From the NCBI GenBank assembly GCA_028554795.2, contig CM068835.1, positions 34,566,901 to 34,630,900 of the forward strand: a DNA stretch of 64,000 nucleotides, read 5' to 3'. Positions within the stretch are counted from its first letter, which is position 1, and the number at the start of each line of letters is the position of its first letter. This DNA comes from Sinohyriopsis cumingii (Eukaryota > Mollusca > Bivalvia > Unionida > Unionidae). This document shows, piece by piece, positions 40,059-48,992 of this stretch. The translations under genes were made by a program, and so were the position numbers. The notes under the pieces were generated by a model. That model was not told the DNA's origin and made no database searches. It saw only the letters and a list, made by a program, of their open reading frames with translations.

Positions 40059-41372
40059 CTAATAATCTAGAATGACTTCTCTCAAACTGTTGATTTCTAT
40101 GGTATTATCGAATTCTGCATACAGGATGACGTTCACTGTCTCTGGCAGAGGATTTGCAAACTGAAGTTCCACACGAATCTGGCCGGATTTTATAGGGTGG
40201 AAATGTCCCTCGTCGCTGCCTTGGTCTGGAGTGAAATCAAACGCCCACAAAGCATAGCCTCCTGCATAATCTTCGTACGTAATACCGTGACTGGTGTTGG
40301 TTCCTAACTGACCGGTGGCTTCGTACAAGGACAAGTACGATCTCAAGTAATTCTTGTTTTTAAAGTCAGGTTCGAAAGGTCGGGTACACAAGGTCTTGCC
40401 ATCGCGACTGACTTCGATCTTAGACACGTCAAAGTGTTCAAAGTAGAAAGGATTTTTAGCGAAGGCTCCGTTGAAGGCTGTATTCTCGACCATACCAACG
40501 ATCAAACGTTTGGGTAACTGTCCTTGGAATAGATGATCTTCGATCATGGATCGCTGTCCAGCAGGAATGGTGAACGTTTTCACTTCCACTCGTCGTATGG
40601 GATATTTGGCGGTCGTTCTGCTCAACGTCTGACTGATGTCGTTTCCCACTTTAGGTAGCACTTCCACACGGCGTACGTAGAGTCTGGCTTCTAGGATTTT
40701 GGTTTTGTACTCGTCAGCATTACCCAATAAATGGAAAGCGGTACTGCTCCGATTCAGTCTCAGGCGAGCATTCACTCCGTTTAGCAAATATTTCTCTTGC
40801 AACCACATGTCCAAATGCAAACGGTCCATCAGTTCTAAACTTTTGTCGACTCCTTTGATTCTGTCTCTTCGTTCTATAAATCCCGCATTGTTTTTTTTGG
40901 CTGATGGATCAGTTTCGAATGTTTCAAACTCGCCTGTTTCGTCAGCTTCCCATACTACACAGGAATTGAGATGAGTGTTCTTGGCATCTATTCCGTACGT
41001 CAAGAGATTTTCCAGGTAGGCACGATAAGGGTAAGTATCCATGCTGCTACTGACCAGTTTGTTATTCAAGTACAAGTCCACTCCACTGAACAAGGAATGC
41101 ATGAAATTGTTGACGGGAGCTACTGCTTCATCGTCTATAGGACCTCCAGTCTTATCTAGAATTTTGACTTTCAGGTACAAGTAACTGCTATTCAGATCGA
41201 TGTAATCTTCGGGCTGTCCTTTGATTTCAAACTCGATGGGAGCGGAATCGGTCAATGAGGAGACGGGGTGAAATTCCACCCACTGAGATTCTTGCATGGT
41301 CATCATGGTGGGGGGCATGGCAAACAGATCCAGTTCCGTCTTGGAACAAGCGCAAGACTCTCGGTGCATCAT
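40059..41372 (-). CDS. Major capsid protein, hexon-like double jelly-roll
   Basis: 437 aa from the ATG at 41372. The first-jelly-roll signature (YIDLNSSYLYLKVK, NNFMHSLFSGVDLYLNN) is intact. It differs from elements 1 and 2 mainly in the loops at residues ~60-70, ~150-170 and ~300-315, and is closer to element 1 at residue 130 (GIDAKNTHLN). Confidence 0.88.
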   Translation of the reverse strand: MMHRESCACSKTELDLFAMPPTMMTMQESQWVEFHPVSSLTDSAPIEFEIKGQPEDYIDLNSSYLYLKVKILDKTGGPIDDEAVAPVNNFMHSLFSGVDLYLNNKLVSSSMDTYPYRAYLENLLTYGIDAKNTHLNSCVVWEADETGEFETFETDPSAKKNNAGFIERRDRIKGVDKSLELMDRLHLDMWLQEKYLLNGVNARLRLNRSSTAFHLLGNADEYKTKILEARLYVRRVEVLPKVGNDISQTLSRTTAKYPIRRVEVKTFTIPAGQRSMIEDHLFQGQLPKRLIVGMVENTAFNGAFAKNPFYFEHFDVSKIEVSRDGKTLCTRPFEPDFKNKNYLRSYLSLYEATGQLGTNTSHGITYEDYAGGYALWAFDFTPDQGSDEGHFHPIKSGQIRVELQFANPLPETVNVILYAEFDNTIEINSLREVILDY

Positions 41373-41388
41373 TTTTTTGTTCTGTGTC

Positions 41389-41805
41389 TCAATAATCGAA
41401 AACGTCTAAGTCTCGAACGGTTCTTCTTTTCTTGGCCTTTCTCGCTTGAAGTCTGGTGAAAGGGTGTTTTCTTCGTCGTCTCTTTCTGCCTTGTCCTTGC
41501 TGAATGCCTGACTCGGTAGCGTGCAGGGCATTTATAGGTGTGTCTCGTCGGCCCAAAATGTCTTTGCCCGTTTGCAGCAAGACATTTTTGCCTGCCCTCA
41601 TGAAGGCTTCTTTAGGGTTTTGTTTGTCGATGATGACATTTTGGAGAAATTCTTTGCCTTGCGTCAGTGCCGCATCTTTCAAGGCGTGCAATCCGCGTGT
41701 CACCATCGGTTTCAACACCGGGGCCACCGAACGAAAGGCCGATTTTAACATATCTCCTAAACCGTGTCCTCGCTGTCGAGCCTCCCCTCGGTACACTGGA
41801 TACAT
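41389..41805 (-). CDS. Small basic virion protein (pVI-like by position)
   Basis: 138 aa, differing from the element 2 copy at a single residue near the start (GEARQ for GVARQ). Such near-identity, against the diverged loops of penton and capsid, shows strong constraint or recent exchange. Confidence 0.65.
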   Translation of the reverse strand: MYPVYRGEARQRGHGLGDMLKSAFRSVAPVLKPMVTRGLHALKDAALTQGKEFLQNVIIDKQNPKEAFMRAGKNVLLQTGKDILGRRDTPINALHATESGIQQGQGRKRRRRKHPFTRLQARKAKKRRTVRDLDVFDY

Positions 41806-41812
41806 GACTTGC

Positions 41813-42757
41813 TTACGAGTCGTGAGAGAACCGTTTTCGAAAATGGAGTTTCACCGTGACTTTTCCTTTGGTGAATGGAATATTTTGTCCCAGATCTCCT
41901 TTTATAGTAATGTTGACCGTGTCCAAATACGACTTGCTGACCGGCAAATAGTGAGGATGGACAAATTCGCGGTGGACGTGGTAAGTGTTTCCACCTTCCT
42001 CGTCAGCGTTTGCGGCAGAATCCACTTTGAAAGGAATGACACGCAGTAACGGTACGGAGGTGTGTCCCACCACGTTGTATTCCACCACATCGGAATACAC
42101 GAACATCAAATTCAGTCCTTGGTTCAGTTCTACCGGGGTACGAAAATACTGGCCAAAAGACTCGTTGTCGTAAATGATTGATAATTCGGGGGGGTTTTTT
42201 TGTTGTTCTACTCTCTTCCTCATCTCCATGTCACCGCCCAACATGTCAAACAATTCATCACAAAAATAGAAACCCATGATTTTATCCTCAGGAAATTTTA
42301 TCAGGAAGCGACGAGCTGTTTTGTGGTATTCCAGGGTGACAGTTTTGTTCTTGACATTCTTAAAAGCTTCCCCAAACACGCCATTAAACCTGGTGGCTAT
42401 GGTGTTGACCAAATGTTGACCACTAAAATAATACCCTTGGGGAATGAACAAGTGATAGATGGTGTACTTTAGATTTTTTGTGCTAGGGGCTTTATGCTTA
42501 TATTTGCTATGGGTATCCATCCACTGTTGTATTTGTTCGTCATAAACTTCCACATCAAATTTATTTTGATTCACAACGACATTGAGGACTTGGGTCGGGT
42601 GAATCATTTCTACTAAAGCCACTTCCCAATGGGCTTCGTGATCTAAGGGGATGGCTTGAGGTAATTTGGCTGTGTAACAGCACAACGTGTTGTTGGGAAA
42701 CACCTCCATGGAACTGTCACTGGGTAAGGTTAAGTAAAATTGGTTTTGGTGACTCAT
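41813..42757 (-). CDS. Penton (minor capsid protein)
   Basis: 314 aa. The start FYLTLPSDSSMEVFPNNT and the C-terminal half are as in element 2. Residues ~60-170 are clearly different (for example KYKHKAPSTKN and EDKIMGFYFCDELF), so this copy carries another variant of the exposed region. It overlaps the membrane-protein gene by 4 bp. Confidence 0.85.
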   Translation of the reverse strand: MSHQNQFYLTLPSDSSMEVFPNNTLCCYTAKLPQAIPLDHEAHWEVALVEMIHPTQVLNVVVNQNKFDVEVYDEQIQQWMDTHSKYKHKAPSTKNLKYTIYHLFIPQGYYFSGQHLVNTIATRFNGVFGEAFKNVKNKTVTLEYHKTARRFLIKFPEDKIMGFYFCDELFDMLGGDMEMRKRVEQQKNPPELSIIYDNESFGQYFRTPVELNQGLNLMFVYSDVVEYNVVGHTSVPLLRVIPFKVDSAANADEEGGNTYHVHREFVHPHYLPVSKSYLDTVNITIKGDLGQNIPFTKGKVTVKLHFRKRFSHDS

Positions 42758-43164
42758 AATTCCAGAGTTCTGTGGCTGTCCGAGGGGTTAGTGGATGTCA
42801 GAGGCGTGTCTCCGCCCAAAATGGGGTTCTGGTTGTGGTTGTTGGAGTGGTGACTGGCACTGGCACTGGACACAACGTTCCCGTTCGAGGAGAATTTCAG
42901 GGACGGATTGGGAAGCAGGTAACCGATGCAACTGCTCAATAAAATGGTCCACAATTGTTTGTCTCCTTGTTGCAAACTCAAATTGGCGATGGCTGCCCCG
43001 ATGACACAATACACCACGAAGATTTGGCAGAAAAAGACGATTTGCGTTTTAGGCACACGTTCTCCACACCACACCCACAAGGGTTGTTTTTGTAAATCTT
43101 GCACAGAAGAACTAGGGGAAGAAGGACTGGTCGACGTAGCTGCGTCTGATGCGTGAAAGGGCAT
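42754..43164 (-). CDS. Two-pass membrane protein
   Basis: 136 aa from the ATG at 43164. Both hydrophobic segments are identical to element 2. The tail has small deletions in a Ser/Asn/His-rich stretch. Confidence 0.65.
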   Translation of the reverse strand: MPFHASDAATSTSPSSPSSSVQDLQKQPLWVWCGERVPKTQIVFFCQIFVVYCVIGAAIANLSLQQGDKQLWTILLSSCIGYLLPNPSLKFSSNGNVVSSASASHHSNNHNQNPILGGDTPLTSTNPSDSHRTLEL

Positions 43165-43169
43165 GATGG

Positions 43170-44279
43170 TCACTTCTTTTTATAGTCGATGACTTGCGAA
43201 GCGTCGATCCAAGAATCGAAACTGGGTGGATATCCTTTCCAACGTACTTTGACTTCTTTGACACGTCGTTTGCCCACTTTACGGGTTCTGCGTTCGAGAA
43301 TGCTTTCGATGTCGTACACGTCGTCTTCTTTTTTGGTGACACGTTGTAACTCGGGCAAATAAAACGTTCCTTTGAGTACTTCTCCGTTCATGTCTTCCAA
43401 TTTATAGACGGCAGGATGACGGCCATGTACTCGTCCAGTGACGCGAAACAGTTCGGTCGTCCAGTTAGGTAAGTAACCTTTGTCGAAAGTGCGTTTGGTT
43501 TTGCCAATGCGCACCCAATCTCCTACGGTCAACTCTCCACTTTTCTTGGGGACAGCCCTCGTCGGGGACGTACCGAACAGGCGCTCGAACACCAGCACTT
43601 CGTTGTCGGGAGTCACGTCTTGCGGGGCACGTCCGATGCTTCGATGGTAAGATTGGTTGTACGCTTGCACCAGGTGCGGTAAGATGTCGATGTACTTCAG
43701 AGTGTGGTGATGCGTAAAATATTTCCACATGCGTTCTTTCAAAGTGCGTTGAAAACGTTCCACGATGCTGGCTTTGGTTTCGGGATTCTCGGTGGTAAAA
43801 AAATGAATGTCACGTTTCTTTAATTCTTTTTGGAAAGCTTGGTTCAGAAATTCGGTGCCTTTGTCCGTTTGCCATCGAAGAGGGCGACGACCGCTTTGTT
43901 TCAACACCCGTTGCAGGGCTCGCACTAACTCGCTGCTGGATTTGGAAGTCAAAGGCACGACCCAGGCAAATTTGGAAAAGACGTCGATGACACAAAACAA
44001 ATATTTGTAACCACGATTGTAGCTGGCCAAATGAGAGACATCAGCTAAATCGGCTTGCCATTGATGATCGATACCTTCCACTCGGGTGCGACTTCTGGCA
44101 AACTTGCGTCGAATGGGTTTGTGTAAAGTGTAAGTAGCTTGTTCTTGTAACCATCGTTGCACTTGAGGTAAACGGAGACTTTTCAGTCGCGTTTTGGCAG
44201 CACGATACAATTTTTGAACTCCTGCGTAACCTGCAGGATGCGAGGGATCGTAGTAAATGCTAGCTAAGACTTTTTCCAT
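43170..44279 (-). CDS. int: DDE integrase (rve) with chromodomain, intact
   Basis: 369 aa. Catalytic Asp77 (WQADLADV), Asp139 (WQTDKG) and Glu174 (IVERF), with 34 residues between the last two. An N-terminal HTH/zinc-like region precedes the core. A C-terminal chromodomain (about 314-365, WKGYPPSFDSW) could direct insertion to modified chromatin. The protein cuts and joins element ends and generates the 6-bp duplication. The ATG at 44279 is intact, unlike element 2. Confidence 0.93.
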   Translation of the reverse strand: MEKVLASIYYDPSHPAGYAGVQKLYRAAKTRLKSLRLPQVQRWLQEQATYTLHKPIRRKFARSRTRVEGIDHQWQADLADVSHLASYNRGYKYLFCVIDVFSKFAWVVPLTSKSSSELVRALQRVLKQSGRRPLRWQTDKGTEFLNQAFQKELKKRDIHFFTTENPETKASIVERFQRTLKERMWKYFTHHHTLKYIDILPHLVQAYNQSYHRSIGRAPQDVTPDNEVLVFERLFGTSPTRAVPKKSGELTVGDWVRIGKTKRTFDKGYLPNWTTELFRVTGRVHGRHPAVYKLEDMNGEVLKGTFYLPELQRVTKKEDDVYDIESILERRTRKVGKRRVKEVKVRWKGYPPSFDSWIDASQVIDYKKK

Positions 44280-44300
44280 TTTTTTGTGTTGATTGGTGTC

Positions 44301-44942
44301 TTAATAAGGCACCCACTCTTGGAAGAGGCTACTCTTTTTCTCTTGGGGTATTTTCTTGGATTGCAAGGCTTTGCGTGTGCGACCGGCAATAGGTGTCGAA
44401 GAGGAGGAGGAGGATGTCTGAGCAGGGGATATCGGTTCTTGTTTCACTTCTGTCTTCACTTCTGTCTTCACTTTCTTTTTCTCTTGTGAGGAAGAAGGGG
44501 TGGCCATCATCTTTTTAATCCATCCAATTCTGGAGGTAGGTGGTGTTGTTAACTTGCGTACTTTTTCTGGTGGAGTTTGAAACCCTTCTTCTTCTTCTTC
44601 TTTTCCTTTTTCTGTCTTGGTCACGGGTACTGGTGGTACTGGTACTGGTGATGGTGCTGGACTTTTCATCAAGGTCTTAAAATCTTTCAGAGTGGGTAAA
44701 GCTGTTTCGTCTAAAGCTTTCTGGTGAAAGAGTTGCAGTCGTTGCAAGAGTTGACCGTACTTTTGCGATTTTTCTGTTTCGGACAAATCTTGGCGATCCA
44801 GCAAGGATTGCAATTCGTGTTGTAACTGGGACATTTCGCTCAAATTGGGATTGGGAGGTAAATGCGGGGTGCGTTGTTCTTGCCACCGATGGTATTCCAT
44901 CCATCGTTTGTAAGGCACTAAAGCTAGTTTTCGTCCTTCCAT
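44301..44942 (-). CDS. Conserved Polinton protein, helical N-terminus and variable tail
   Basis: 213 aa. The first ~105 residues are nearly the same as in element 2. The tail is different: Val/Pro, a Glu run, then Lys-rich and Ser-rich segments. It ends 21 bp before the integrase start. Confidence 0.65.
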   Translation of the reverse strand: MEGRKLALVPYKRWMEYHRWQEQRTPHLPPNPNLSEMSQLQHELQSLLDRQDLSETEKSQKYGQLLQRLQLFHQKALDETALPTLKDFKTLMKSPAPSPVPVPPVPVTKTEKGKEEEEEGFQTPPEKVRKLTTPPTSRIGWIKKMMATPSSSQEKKKVKTEVKTEVKQEPISPAQTSSSSSSTPIAGRTRKALQSKKIPQEKKSSLFQEWVPY

Positions 44943-44991
44943 GGGGTTGTCAGGGGTGAATTCTGAGATCTTGGGACTTCCGAAGGCCTTT

Positions 44992-45378
44992 TTATCTTGC
45001 TCCCATCAGTCCTCCCAACATGGTTCCCAAGACTCCTTTCAGTATGGGGCCTAACAAGAGAGGTAAAATGCCTCCACGTTGGACCAACATCTTCTTTTTT
45101 TGACGAATGGGAATTTTCTTTTGAACCATTTTCCGAAGAACGTGACGATGTTTGCCTAAGCATTGTTTCTGGTGTTTGGACAAAGGGATCGTGCCTTTCA
45201 AAACGTTCAAACAACATTCGCACACGGTATCGATGACCTCTTTGGAGGCCGTTTGAATGAGTTTTTTTCGTAGGGGTGGAGAAGCTTTGGACAGGACAGA
45301 TAACAGGTCCCCATGTTTGGCTAAACGTGGTGGTAGTCCTTTCCTTTTCTTTCCTTGGGGTTTTCTGGAGGGTGACAT
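44992..45378 (-). CDS. Basic virion-type protein with GGILPLLLGPIL segment
   Basis: 128 aa from the ATG at 45378; TATAAAAAAG lies about 60 bp upstream. It differs from element 2 at only a few residues. The hydrophobic end and two Cys are kept. The KK-x-LVQRGG arrangement resembles the KKQIILKPGG of the next gene upstream, so the two proteins may share an ancestor. Confidence 0.65.
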   Translation of the reverse strand: MSPSRKPQGKKRKGLPPRLAKHGDLLSVLSKASPPLRKKLIQTASKEVIDTVCECCLNVLKGTIPLSKHQKQCLGKHRHVLRKMVQKKIPIRQKKKMLVQRGGILPLLLGPILKGVLGTMLGGLMGAR

Positions 45379-45436
45379 CTTTGAGTCTTTAGGAGCACCT
45401 AAAAACACTGATACCCTACTCGGTCACAGGCCTTTT

Positions 45437-46387
45437 TTATACTGGAACGCGTCGCCACTGATTGTCTTTACGTTTTATCAGTTTGAGGACAGGCATGACA
45501 CGTCGTGCAGGGGTACGTAACGGACTAAATCGAGCCAGTTCTTGCTTGGACAAATCCAGTAAACTTTGTAACATGCCCGATCTTTCTTGAACTTTGATTT
45601 TGGGAGAAGGTACTTTGTGAGCAGCAGCCACTGCTGCTAAATTGGAAGGTCCTGCCACTGGGGAAGTTCTTTTGGGGGTCATCAACGGAGAAGTTCTTGG
45701 TGTGATCAACGTCTCCAAGTACTCTTCAGTTCCTGGTGACATCAACGGAGAAGTGGACAAACGTGAGGCTGCCGGAGACGTTGTGGCAGGTCGTGGCTTG
45801 CGAGTGTAAGGTTGCGTCCTGGCCGAAGTGCCTCTCTTGCGACTAGTTTTCTTCTGTGGACTTTTCTTTTTTTGAGGACTTTTTCTCTGTTTCTTTTTCT
45901 TGGGGCTTCTTTTCTTTTTCCGGGGTGATGGTGGTGGTGTCTGGTAAGAGGAGGGTCCCGCCACTGGAGAAGTTCTTCTTGGGGACTTGGTCTTTTTCTT
46001 TTTCTTCTTGGGGCTTCGTTGGACTTTTGTCTTGGGGATAACTTTGGGGGCATTAGGATCCCATCTTAAGAGTGAGCGAATGATGACCCCTCCTAGAGTA
46101 CCGCTCCCTCCAGGTTTCAAAATGATTTGTTTTTTGGTTTGAGTGTCGATGCGGGGATCGGCCAGTTGGACCAAAGCGACTTTGTTTCGATCGAAAAAGC
46201 GTTGGGTTTGATGAGGAATCTGAATGATTCCTTGGAGTAATTGACGTGCCGTCACCGTGAACCATCGTAAGACTTCTTTGAGACTAGCTTCTAAGACACG
46301 GGCTCGTGTTTGTGGATCTTTTTCTCGACTGATGCCATACAAGGCACGAATCAATTTGACGGGAAGATGAGACTGAAGGGACGTCAT
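45437..46387 (-). CDS. Large basic virion-type protein, intact
   Basis: 316 aa. Residues 1-105 are helical and end in KKQIILKPGGSGTLGG plus a hydrophobic segment. Residues 130-200 are almost pure Lys/Arg/Ser/Pro, as in DNA-condensing core proteins. The PTS-rich part has repeated TSPLM and TSPVAGPS units; the end is FSPLRTPARR and basic. It is placed between ATPase and a second basic protein; a genome-condensing role is inferred. Confidence 0.7.
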   Translation of the reverse strand: MTSLQSHLPVKLIRALYGISREKDPQTRARVLEASLKEVLRWFTVTARQLLQGIIQIPHQTQRFFDRNKVALVQLADPRIDTQTKKQIILKPGGSGTLGGVIIRSLLRWDPNAPKVIPKTKVQRSPKKKKKKTKSPRRTSPVAGPSSYQTPPPSPRKKKRSPKKKKQRKSPQKKKSPQKKTSRKRGTSARTQPYTRKPRPATTSPAASRLSTSPLMSPGTEEYLETLITPRTSPLMTPKRTSPVAGPSNLAAVAAAHKVPSPKIKVQERSGMLQSLLDLSKQELARFSPLRTPARRVMPVLKLIKRKDNQWRRVPV

Positions 46388-46440
46388 GTTCACACTGTGT
46401 GAGACAGACGAAAAAGGGTCTGAGGTTTTTATAGATTTTT

Positions 46441-47184
46441 TCATGGGGAGTGAAATGAAGTCGAGGACGGAGACGTGTACAGGACAGGCCCTCCGTCTTG
46501 GCACCAGTGGTGAAACAAGTGGGTACGAAATCGCAAATCCTCGGGGGTCGTAGGTTTCAAATCGACGAGTAAATAGGCGTGTGGAGTTTGAGTGGCATCG
46601 TCGTACGCCTGAGTCAGCCAAGGCGTTCCTAACTGTTTGGCTAAGACTTGCACTTGCGATTTATCTCGAGGGCTTTTAAACAAGACCACGTAATGCGCAT
46701 TGAGACTGATGGTGCGATGGGCTTTACTTTGTTGAAACAAATTTTGGGTGATGTAAACGACACTGGCATTACGGTGATGCCCTTTGCGCGTGAACCACAA
46801 TTTAATTTCTTCTTCGTCTTCTCCTAACATGTCGTCGAAAATGACCAAATGGGTTAGACGGGAGTCAGAGACGATGCCATCGTCTTCTTTAGGAATGCCT
46901 TCCACAAACACGATGGAATCGCCTTGACTTTCACGCAAGAGGCTGTACGCCGATTGCCACTCTTTGTAACACCACACGATCCGTTGAGGGGGTCGATCGA
47001 TCAAATGATGTTTATGTTCGATCAAACGTTTGACGAATTCGGTTTTGCCTGAACCGCTAGGTCCAGCAATGAGCATGTTAAAGGGATGGCGAAGATACAA
47101 AGCCTCCCAACTGGCACGATCTAAGTGTTCGTCGATGACTTTGACAGTAGACGAAGAGGGAGCAGAGACAGCAGAGGTAGCCAT
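46441..47184 (-). CDS. FtsK/HerA-type packaging ATPase (A32-like), intact
   Basis: 247 aa from the ATG at 47184. A longer frame exists, but this ATG matches element 2 and follows TATATAC at a suitable distance. Walker A is GPSGSGKT (~41-48) and Walker B LVIFDD (~113-118); a sensor-like ITQNLF follows. It would drive DNA into the capsid. Its stop comes three codons earlier than in element 2. Confidence 0.92.
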   Translation of the reverse strand: MATSAVSAPSSSTVKVIDEHLDRASWEALYLRHPFNMLIAGPSGSGKTEFVKRLIEHKHHLIDRPPQRIVWCYKEWQSAYSLLRESQGDSIVFVEGIPKEDDGIVSDSRLTHLVIFDDMLGEDEEEIKLWFTRKGHHRNASVVYITQNLFQQSKAHRTISLNAHYVVLFKSPRDKSQVQVLAKQLGTPWLTQAYDDATQTPHAYLLVDLKPTTPEDLRFRTHLFHHWCQDGGPVLYTSPSSTSFHSP

Positions 47185-47268
47185 GGTATGAGAAATGTCA
47201 CTTGTGACACGAAAAACAAACAAGACAAGAGTTTATATACTTTTTTCAGAACACGTTTATTGAATGTT

Positions 47269-47598
47269 TCAAATATGAACACGAAAGACAAAAATACATA
47301 CAACCCAAATAGTGATGTACAGGAATATAAAACACAGCAAAGTGATCAAAGTGGAATATAAACAAGTGTCTGTACAACATGTTTTGGTTAACCAAGATGT
47401 CCTAGGGACAGTGTGTAATGTTCTTACAGTCTCTACATGAGGTATTGTCACACAAGTGTCCTCCCGGAATGACCTTTCAGGAATGTCCATGACAGTCCTG
47501 TCCTGAAGCGAGTGGTTGTTCTCGGTGACAGGTTCTTCTGGCACCGTCACTAACACAGGTTGAAAAGTAACTTTTTTCCTTGAACAACTCTTGTGCAT
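47269..47598 (-). CDS. Small C-terminal-anchored membrane protein
   Basis: 109 aa from the ATG at 47598. The hydrophobic C-terminal anchor (LLCFIFLYITIWVVCIFVFRV) and the CCTDTC motif correspond to element 2, with two short insertions in the linker. AATAAA (plus TTTATT, 47256-47261) follows at once. Confidence 0.55.
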   Translation of the reverse strand: MHKSCSRKKVTFQPVLVTVPEEPVTENNHSLQDRTVMDIPERSFREDTCVTIPHVETVRTLHTVPRTSWLTKTCCTDTCLYSTLITLLCFIFLYITIWVVCIFVFRVHI

Positions 47599-47818
47599 AC
47601 TGGGCCACTTCTTGGGTCCAAGCCTCAAAACCCCCCTTTTTCCAATCACGAACATCTGTCCAATGAGGGTGTAAGTCACAAGCTACACACACATCGTCAT
47701 ACACGTCTTGGGTCGCTAAAAGTTGACGAATCTTTTTTTCCTGTTGAGGTCGAGAAGTATCCAGATGAAAACGCAAGGCTTTGAACAAAAGGAGTTTTTC
47801 GTGACCATTTAAGGCCAT
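47477..47818 (-). CDS. Unknown helical protein with CVACDLHPHW motif
   Basis: 113 aa from the ATG at 47818. It overlaps the 74-aa ORF by 10 bp and the membrane-protein frame by about 120 bp. The overlap region is kept open in both frames in both elements. Confidence 0.45.
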   Translation of the reverse strand: MALNGHEKLLLFKALRFHLDTSRPQQEKKIRQLLATQDVYDDVCVACDLHPHWTDVRDWKKGGFEAWTQEVAQYAQELFKEKSYFSTCVSDGARRTCHREQPLASGQDCHGHS

Positions 47819-48033
47819 GGAGGTGGTAAGTACTGATCGTAAAGAGTCCACAAAGAATCGGCTGGTAAACGAAATCCCAAAAAACAAGTCACTAAGACAC
47901 ACACCACTTGTCGTCCCAAATTGAATGGATACAGTTCTTGTAATAATCGATGGTAATGATCCACGGTTTGAATATGGTCATTGAGTTCCTTCCACGGAAT
48001 CTGTTGGATGACATGTGACATAAGTCGTGGCAT
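47809..48033 (-). CDS. Short hydrophobic ORF upstream of the ATPase
   Basis: 74 aa, with five substitutions against element 2. The ATG lies inside the 3' end of the F-box-like gene and only about 15 bp after its TATA box, so an internal start is possible. Confidence 0.4.
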   Translation of the reverse strand: MPRLMSHVIQQIPWKELNDHIQTVDHYHRLLQELYPFNLGRQVVCVLVTCFLGFRLPADSLWTLYDQYLPPPWP

Positions 48034-48496
48034 GGCAGCCTGTTTTTATAGTCTCTTTGTTTCGGAAACAATACACGTACTTTCTAGCCAGAGATCTTCG
48101 TTCTCCAGTAGGGAATCTAAATCTTGCATACTGTAACCGAAACTTCAGAGTTCGTTTAGAAGTTTCCTCTTCCTCTAAGTAGATTCCACGTAAAATATGT
48201 TGATAATCCTTTAACTTGTCTTCCTCAATGTATTGCTGTAGGTGAATCTCGAAGTAACCAAAATAATGAACATTTCGATCATTCACTAACTCAAAGTGTT
48301 GAACAAGGTCTGACCACTGAAACAATTTCTGACGAATCAGTTCTCTTATACCATTCAGGTACCAGTGGTTAAAGATCTGGTGACGTAACGGATGCAATTG
48401 TTCTTTACGTTTCACTTGTATTTTCACCAGCTCTCGGTAAATGCGTTCTCTCAACTCCACAGGCAAAGCACGAATGTTCTCTAGCAAAGTATCCAT
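47978..48496 (-). CDS. F-box-like protein, paralogue A
   Basis: 172 aa. The N-terminus MDTLLENIRALPVELRERIY is shared with paralogue B. The remainder is helical and ends in a basic part rich in Arg/Tyr (KYVYCFRNKE). An F-box would recruit an SCF ubiquitin ligase, but only the short LPVELRERIYREL stretch supports that, so the call is tentative. The last 56 bp overlap the next ORF. Confidence 0.45.
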   Translation of the reverse strand: MDTLLENIRALPVELRERIYRELVKIQVKRKEQLHPLRHQIFNHWYLNGIRELIRQKLFQWSDLVQHFELVNDRNVHYFGYFEIHLQQYIEEDKLKDYQHILRGIYLEEEETSKRTLKFRLQYARFRFPTGERRSLARKYVYCFRNKETIKTGCHATTYVTCHPTDSVEGTQ

Positions 48497-48508
48497 GAAT
48501 AGGTCATA

Positions 48509-48964
48509 CTAAATCCTCTTTGGTCTGACACAAGAAATGTACTCTTTGCACAAACATGGTTTCACTTCAGTGTCGAATTTAAATCGTTGAGTCACTAATC
48601 TACACATTACAATTCGTTCAGAAGTTTCCTCTTTCACCAAGTTGACATTGTGTTCAAGATGTTGGTAATTCGTTAACTCTTCCTCTGGAATTCGATGCAG
48701 TACGTTTACAATGATGTAACTACAATCGTCCATACCAAACCAATCCTTTTTAAAACTAGAGGATCGTTGATCAATGTCTGTCCAATGGAACACTTTCAAT
48801 TGAATCAGTCCTTGTATAGCCTTCAGGTACCAGTGGTTCAAACACCGGTGACGTATCGGATGCAATTGTTCTTTACGTTTCACTTGTATTTTGACCAGTT
48901 CTCGATAAATGCGTTCTCTCAACTCCACAGGCAAAGCACGAATGTTCTCTTGTAAAGTATCCAT
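48509..48964 (-). CDS. F-box-like protein, paralogue B (extra copy in element 3)
   Basis: 151 aa, 12 bp upstream of paralogue A. The first ~36 residues are nearly identical to A; the C-terminal two thirds diverge (HWTDIDQRSSSF, ISCVRPKRI). Element 2 has only one gene here, with the start of B and the body of A. Confidence 0.45.
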   Translation of the reverse strand: MDTLQENIRALPVELRERIYRELVKIQVKRKEQLHPIRHRCLNHWYLKAIQGLIQLKVFHWTDIDQRSSSFKKDWFGMDDCSYIIVNVLHRIPEEELTNYQHLEHNVNLVKEETSERIVMCRLVTQRFKFDTEVKPCLCKEYISCVRPKRI

Positions 48965-48992
48965 GAACAGATTATTATGGTAAGAAGTTACT

